The notes under the pieces were generated by a model. That model made no database searches. It was not told the origin of the DNA and was given only the letters and a program-made list of their open reading frames with translations. Positions 14,881 through 17,596 of a stretch of 17,596 nucleotides of DNA are shown here, one piece after another. The DNA is from JAHQVI01 sp964407075 (GTDB lineage: Bacteria > Pseudomonadota > Alphaproteobacteria > Rhizobiales > Rhodomicrobiaceae): assembly GCA_964407075.1 (NCBI GenBank), contig CAYOUE010000055.1, positions 1 to 17,596 of the forward strand. Direction: 5' to 3'. The position numbers and the translations under genes were made by a program. Each line of letters starts with the position of its first letter. The first letter of the stretch is position 1.

Positions 14881-15219
14881 GCTTCGGAACGACAACTCAC
14901 GGTAAAATTGACCGGTTTCAGGGATTTTTTCCTGTCAGGTGATTTTATGCGTCTATGAATACGACGCTTCCGGCAAGCGCATCTTGAAAGCAGGCTGCAC
15001 ACTTTCGATCTGATACTGGGCGCCGCGCAAATAACCCAATCCCATGCCAGGATTGCCGGACATGGGTTGAAACGTCGCCGGTAACACAGAGATGATTTTT
15101 TTGCGGCGCATGGTTTCACGATCTGGCATAAGTGCAGCGCAACAATGAATGGCTTTTCAGGAACATCCCGCCTTTCATTCAGACGCAGCCGGAGTTCCAG
15201 ACAGGCCTAAGGACCTTAA
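14881..15219. other. 339-base gap between pyrE and the DUF2062 gene
   Basis: This gap is more AT-rich than its surroundings. It holds the small minus-strand ORF described separately and an imperfect hairpin (CAGGGA/TTCCTG arms, about 14918-14933) that may help end pyrE transcription. No tRNA or riboswitch is apparent. Confidence 0.4.
14953..15129 (-). CDS. Possible small protein of 52-58 residues, unknown function
   Basis: A minus-strand reading frame gives 58 residues from the ATG at 15129, or 52 from the ATG at 15111. The shorter form begins MRRKKIISVLPATF and includes GNPGMGLGYLRG, ending in EASYS. The composition is protein-like: mixed hydrophobic, Gly-rich turn, aromatic and charged residues. 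Roughly two thirds of its codons end in G or C, fewer than in the neighbours but not random-looking. A TGA stop lies just upstream in frame, so the start is confined to these two ATGs. Neither has a clear ribosome binding site. I do not recognise it, and it has no signal peptide or membrane segment. It lies opposite to the flanking plus-strand operon. Confidence 0.33.
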   Translation of the reverse strand: MPDRETMRRKKIISVLPATFQPMSGNPGMGLGYLRGAQYQIESVQPAFKMRLPEASYS

Positions 15220-15813
15220 ATGCTGTTTAAAAGTAGCAGATCCCCAGGCTTGCTGGAGCGCCTTCGCCTTGCACTCTGGCCGCGCAGAAGCTGGGGCAGA
15301 TCGCTGCGCTATGTGTATTTTCGCATGAAGCGGCTGCCGACTTCCCCCCATCGCATCGCTGTCGGCGCGGCGATCGGCGTGTTCGCCGTGTTCACGCCGT
15401 TTCTGGGCTTTCAGTTGGTTCTGGCGGCTATCCTTTGCCTGATCCTTCGCGGCAGCATCGTTGCGTCCTTCCTTTCGTCATTCGTCGGAAATCCGATTAC
15501 CTATCCCATGATCTGGTTCTCGACCTACCATCTCGGGCATCTGCTGCTCGGAACGTCGGCCCCGGGGCAGTTGAGCGCCTTCAGGAAGGAAGCCGGCGAA
15601 CTGTGGAACAGCGTCGTCTCCTTTTCGCCGAACGCATTCATGGACGCTGTCGACAGTATCTGGCCGATCCTGAAGCCGATGATGCTTGGCGCGCTTCCGC
15701 TCGGCGCTCTGGCGGCGATACTCACATATCTGGGCGCGCGCAGGCTGATTGTCGCCGCGCGCAACTCGAAAACGCTCCGGAGCCGCATTCCGGCCGCTGC
15801 GCATCTGGTTTAG
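15220..15813 (+). CDS. DUF2062 family membrane protein
   Basis: The 197-residue protein has a basic N-terminal amphipathic region, then hydrophobic segments at about 46-76, 80-110 and 152-178. The VGNPITYPMIWF stretch (89-100) and the GAAIGVFAVFTPFLGFQ stretch (49-65) are the signatures of DUF2062, a family of inner-membrane proteins of unknown function often found beside lipid-related or lepB/acpS genes in proteobacteria. AAGGA lies 6 bases before the ATG. It is followed after 9 bases by pdxJ, so it heads the pdxJ-acpS unit here. Confidence 0.85.
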   Translation: MLFKSSRSPGLLERLRLALWPRRSWGRSLRYVYFRMKRLPTSPHRIAVGAAIGVFAVFTPFLGFQLVLAAILCLILRGSIVASFLSSFVGNPITYPMIWFSTYHLGHLLLGTSAPGQLSAFRKEAGELWNSVVSFSPNAFMDAVDSIWPILKPMMLGALPLGALAAILTYLGARRLIVAARNSKTLRSRIPAAAHLV

Positions 15814-15822
15814 ACTGGCCGC

Positions 15823-16575
15823 ATGACACTTCGAAAGCCCCTGCGCCTCGGCGTCAACATCGACCATGTCGCGACCATCCGCAATGCGCGCGGCGGGAGC
15901 TATCCCGATCCTCTGCGCGCCGCGGAAATGGCGATCGAAGCCGGCGCAGACGGCATCACGGCTCATTTGCGAGAAGACCGCCGTCATATCGCCGACGAGG
16001 ACATTGCGCGGCTGAAGGCGACCATAACCCGTCCGCTCAATATGGAAATGGCGGCGACGCGCGAAATGCTGGCGATCGCGCTCAGGACCAGACCGAACGC
16101 CTGTTGCCTCGTTCCGGAGCGCCGCGCCGAGCGCACCACGGAGCACGGTCTTGACGTGCGCGGTCTGGGAAACCGGCTCACCGGCTTTGTCGAGGAACTC
16201 CGTCAGGCCGGTATCCGCGTTTCGCTCTTCGTCGACGCCGATCCGGCTCAGATCGAGGCGGCGGCGCACGCGCGCGCCGACATCGTCGAATTGCATACCG
16301 GGGTCTATTGCGAAGCCGTCATCGCGAACGACGATGCGGCGCGCGACGCCGAACTCGACAGGCTGAGGCGGGCGGCGGAGCTTGCCGAAGCCAGCGGGCT
16401 GGAGGTTCACGCGGGACATGGGCTGACATTCGGCACGGTCGGCCCGGTCGCCGCGATCCCGCAGGTCGTGGAACTGAACATTGGGCATTTCCTCATCGCC
16501 GAAGCCGTGTTCATCGGCCTGGCTGAAGCCGTCCGGCGCATGAAATCGCTCATGAACGAGGCGCGCGGCGCATGA
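15823..16575 (+). CDS. pdxJ: Pyridoxine 5'-phosphate synthase
   Basis: PdxJ condenses 1-deoxyxylulose 5-phosphate with 3-amino-2-oxopropyl phosphate to make pyridoxine 5'-phosphate, the ring-closing step of the DXP-dependent vitamin B6 route. The 250-residue TIM barrel has VNIDHVATIRNARGG (11-25), HLREDRRHI (48-56), NMEMA (73-77), VELHTG (155-160), VHAGHGLTF (195-203) and ELNIGHFLI (217-225), covering the known active-site histidines and glutamates. One oddity is TTEHGLDV (105-112): the usual sequence is TTEGGLDV, so residue 108 is His instead of Gly in the mobile loop. The gene is 34 bases ahead of acpS. Confidence 0.95.
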   Translation: MTLRKPLRLGVNIDHVATIRNARGGSYPDPLRAAEMAIEAGADGITAHLREDRRHIADEDIARLKATITRPLNMEMAATREMLAIALRTRPNACCLVPERRAERTTEHGLDVRGLGNRLTGFVEELRQAGIRVSLFVDADPAQIEAAAHARADIVELHTGVYCEAVIANDDAARDAELDRLRRAAELAEASGLEVHAGHGLTFGTVGPVAAIPQVVELNIGHFLIAEAVFIGLAEAVRRMKSLMNEARGA

Positions 16576-16609
16576 TCGCCGCGGCCACGCCCGGAAACGA
16601 GAGGCGGCG

Positions 16610-17008
16610 ATGATTATCGGCCTTGGCAGCGACAGCATCGACATCAGGCGCATCGAGAAGACGATCGAGCGTCATGGCGAGCGCTTCCTGTCCCGCGTCT
16701 TCACGGACATCGAGCGCGCCAAATCCGACCGGCGCAGGCTGCGCGCCGCGTCCTACGCAAAACGCTGGGCGGCCAAGGAAGCCTGCGCCAAGGCGCTCGG
16801 CACCGGGATGAACCAGGGCGTTTTCTGGCGCGACATGGGCGTGGTCAACCTGCCGTCCGGCAAACCGACCATTGCGCTGACGGGCGGGGCCGCGAAACGT
16901 CTGGAGATGCTCGTGCCCGAAGGGTATAAAGCCCAGATAGACGTCACCATCACCGACGATTTCCCTACGGCTCAGGCGATCGTCATAATCTCTGTGACGC
17001 CGGCCTGA
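16610..17008 (+). CDS. acpS: Holo-[acyl-carrier-protein] synthase
   Basis: AcpS transfers the 4'-phosphopantetheine arm of CoA to apo-ACP, activating it for fatty acid synthesis. The 132-residue length is normal. It starts IIGLGSDSIDIRRIE (2-16) with the metal ligand D8, and AAKEACAKALGTG (54-66) supplies E57 and the conserved Lys. The C-terminal ITDDFPTAQAIVIIS (114-128) matches the alphaproteobacterial form of the family's last strand. AGAGG precedes the ATG. The order DUF2062-pdxJ-acpS-lepB places cofactor, lipid and secretion genes together. Confidence 0.95.
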   Translation: MIIGLGSDSIDIRRIEKTIERHGERFLSRVFTDIERAKSDRRRLRAASYAKRWAAKEACAKALGTGMNQGVFWRDMGVVNLPSGKPTIALTGGAAKRLEMLVPEGYKAQIDVTITDDFPTAQAIVIISVTPA

Positions 17009-17021
17009 AGACAGAAGGTCC

Positions 17022-17058
17022 GCGCTGCAGCGCCCCGACCTTGCGGCCGGCGGCAAGG
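17022..17058. repeat. Two adjacent perfect dyads between acpS and lepB
   Basis: GCGCTGCAGCGC (17022-17033) is a perfect 12-base palindrome. Next to it CCTTGC (17039-17044) pairs perfectly with GCAAGG (17053-17058) across an 8-base GC-rich loop. No T-run follows, so this is at best a partial terminator, processing site or regulator target. Confidence 0.4.
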
Positions 17059-17081
17059 ACTGAATTGCCTTTGCAGGCCAT

Positions 17082-17090
17082 TGGTATTAT
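17082..17090 (+). promoter_or_regulatory. Candidate extended -10 promoter for lepB
   Basis: TGGTATTAT fits the extended -10 form (TGnTATAAT-like), located 39 bases before the lepB ATG and just after two hairpins. No well-spaced -35 is present, which extended -10 promoters can do without. Confidence 0.3.
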
Positions 17091-17129
17091 GTCAGCCTTA
17101 CTTTGGCGTATCGAAACAGGACAAACGTG

Positions 17130-17596
17130 ATGAGCAGCGATGCGAATGTGAAGGATAAGGACGCGCAGAGCGGAGGTTTCATGGATACGCTGCGCGTCAT
17201 CATTCATGCGCTGCTGCTCGCCGTGTTCATACGTATTTTCCTTTATCAGCCGTTCAACATACCGTCCGGCTCGATGATCCCGACCTTGCTTGTAGGCGAT
17301 TACCTGTTCGTCTCGAAATTCAGCTACGGCTATTCCAAGCACGCCTTCCCCTGGAGTCCGGACCTCTTCGAAGGGCGCATTTTCGGCTCCGAACCCGAAC
17401 GCGGCGACATCGCCGTCTTCAAGCTGCCGAGCGACGACTCCGAAAATTACATCAAGCGCGTTGTCGGCCTGCCCGGCGACACAATCCAGATGATCGGCGG
17501 CGTGCTGCACATCAACGGCACCGCCGTCAAGCGGGAGCGCATCGAAGATTTCACCGGGCCGCGCACCGCCTGCGAGCCGGGCACGAGCCTGGCCCA
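17130..17596 (+). CDS. lepB: Signal peptidase I (3' end cut by window edge)
   Basis: LepB cleaves signal peptides from exported proteins at the outer face of the inner membrane. The 155 visible residues start MSSDANVKDK, then a membrane helix at about 20-39 (VIIHALLLAVFIRIF) and QPFNIPSGSMIPTL (40-53), where S48 is the catalytic serine. DYLFVSKFSYGYSK (57-70) and ENYIKRVVGLPGD (105-117) follow, with K109 the catalytic lysine. The Ser/Lys pair is complete before the window ends. AGGA lies 8 bases ahead of the ATG. The gene has no stop here because it runs off the right edge; the downstream genes expected in alphaproteobacteria (rnc, era) are beyond it. Confidence 0.95.
   Translation, partial: MSSDANVKDKDAQSGGFMDTLRVIIHALLLAVFIRIFLYQPFNIPSGSMIPTLLVGDYLFVSKFSYGYSKHAFPWSPDLFEGRIFGSEPERGDIAVFKLPSDDSENYIKRVVGLPGDTIQMIGGVLHINGTAVKRERIEDFTGPRTACEPGTSLA

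Noticed and set aside
15109..15135. A sigma-54-type TGGCA element ahead of the DUF2062 gene
   Set aside because: TGGCATA at 15124-15130 is not followed by TTGC at the required spacing.

Overview
The window is about 17.6 kb of GC-rich DNA from an alphaproteobacterium. The best evidence is the right half: rpoZ, a single long bifunctional Rel/SpoT, pyrE, a DUF2062 membrane protein, pdxJ, acpS and lepB all read rightwards in an order typical of that class. The order within the class cannot be fixed from this sequence. Gene density is high, and there is no sign of a phage, insertion sequence, CRISPR array, tRNA or rRNA.

Layout. Positions 1-1734 (minus) hold a two-gene redox unit: a [2Fe-2S]/FAD/NAD(P)H reductase whose 3' end overlaps the start of an exported tetraheme c-type cytochrome that runs off the left edge. 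After a 454-base divergent gap come thiE (thiamine phosphate synthase) and a CHAD-domain protein, both plus. Convergent to these on the minus strand are an Lrp/AsnC regulator and, upstream of it, a two-gene unit of a metallo-beta-lactamase-fold hydrolase and a uracil-DNA glycosylase-type protein. Next is an isolated gene for a D(-)-tartrate dehydratase-type enolase-superfamily enzyme (5928-7097).

Positions 7128-11343 are a Tad-pilus-like accessory locus. Two TadE-like minor pilins read leftwards from a shared 212-base control region. A TadG-like protein with a von Willebrand factor A domain reads rightwards, followed by an unrecognised four-helix membrane protein with a large soluble domain.

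Positions 11566-17596 are the housekeeping block. rpoZ and rel couple transcription and stringent response; pyrE serves pyrimidine synthesis, pdxJ vitamin B6, acpS acyl-carrier-protein activation, and lepB (cut by the right edge) signal peptide removal. The 339-base gap between pyrE and the DUF2062 gene contains a plausible small antisense ORF of 52-58 residues.

Items most worth a second look are: the coupling of a cytoplasmic-looking reductase to an exported tetraheme cytochrome; the unknown membrane protein beside TadG; a perfect hairpin between the Shine-Dalgarno sequence and the start codon of rel; a perfect palindrome at the expected start site of the lrp promoter; and the small ORF at 14953-15129. 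No clearly new defence or mobile system was found.
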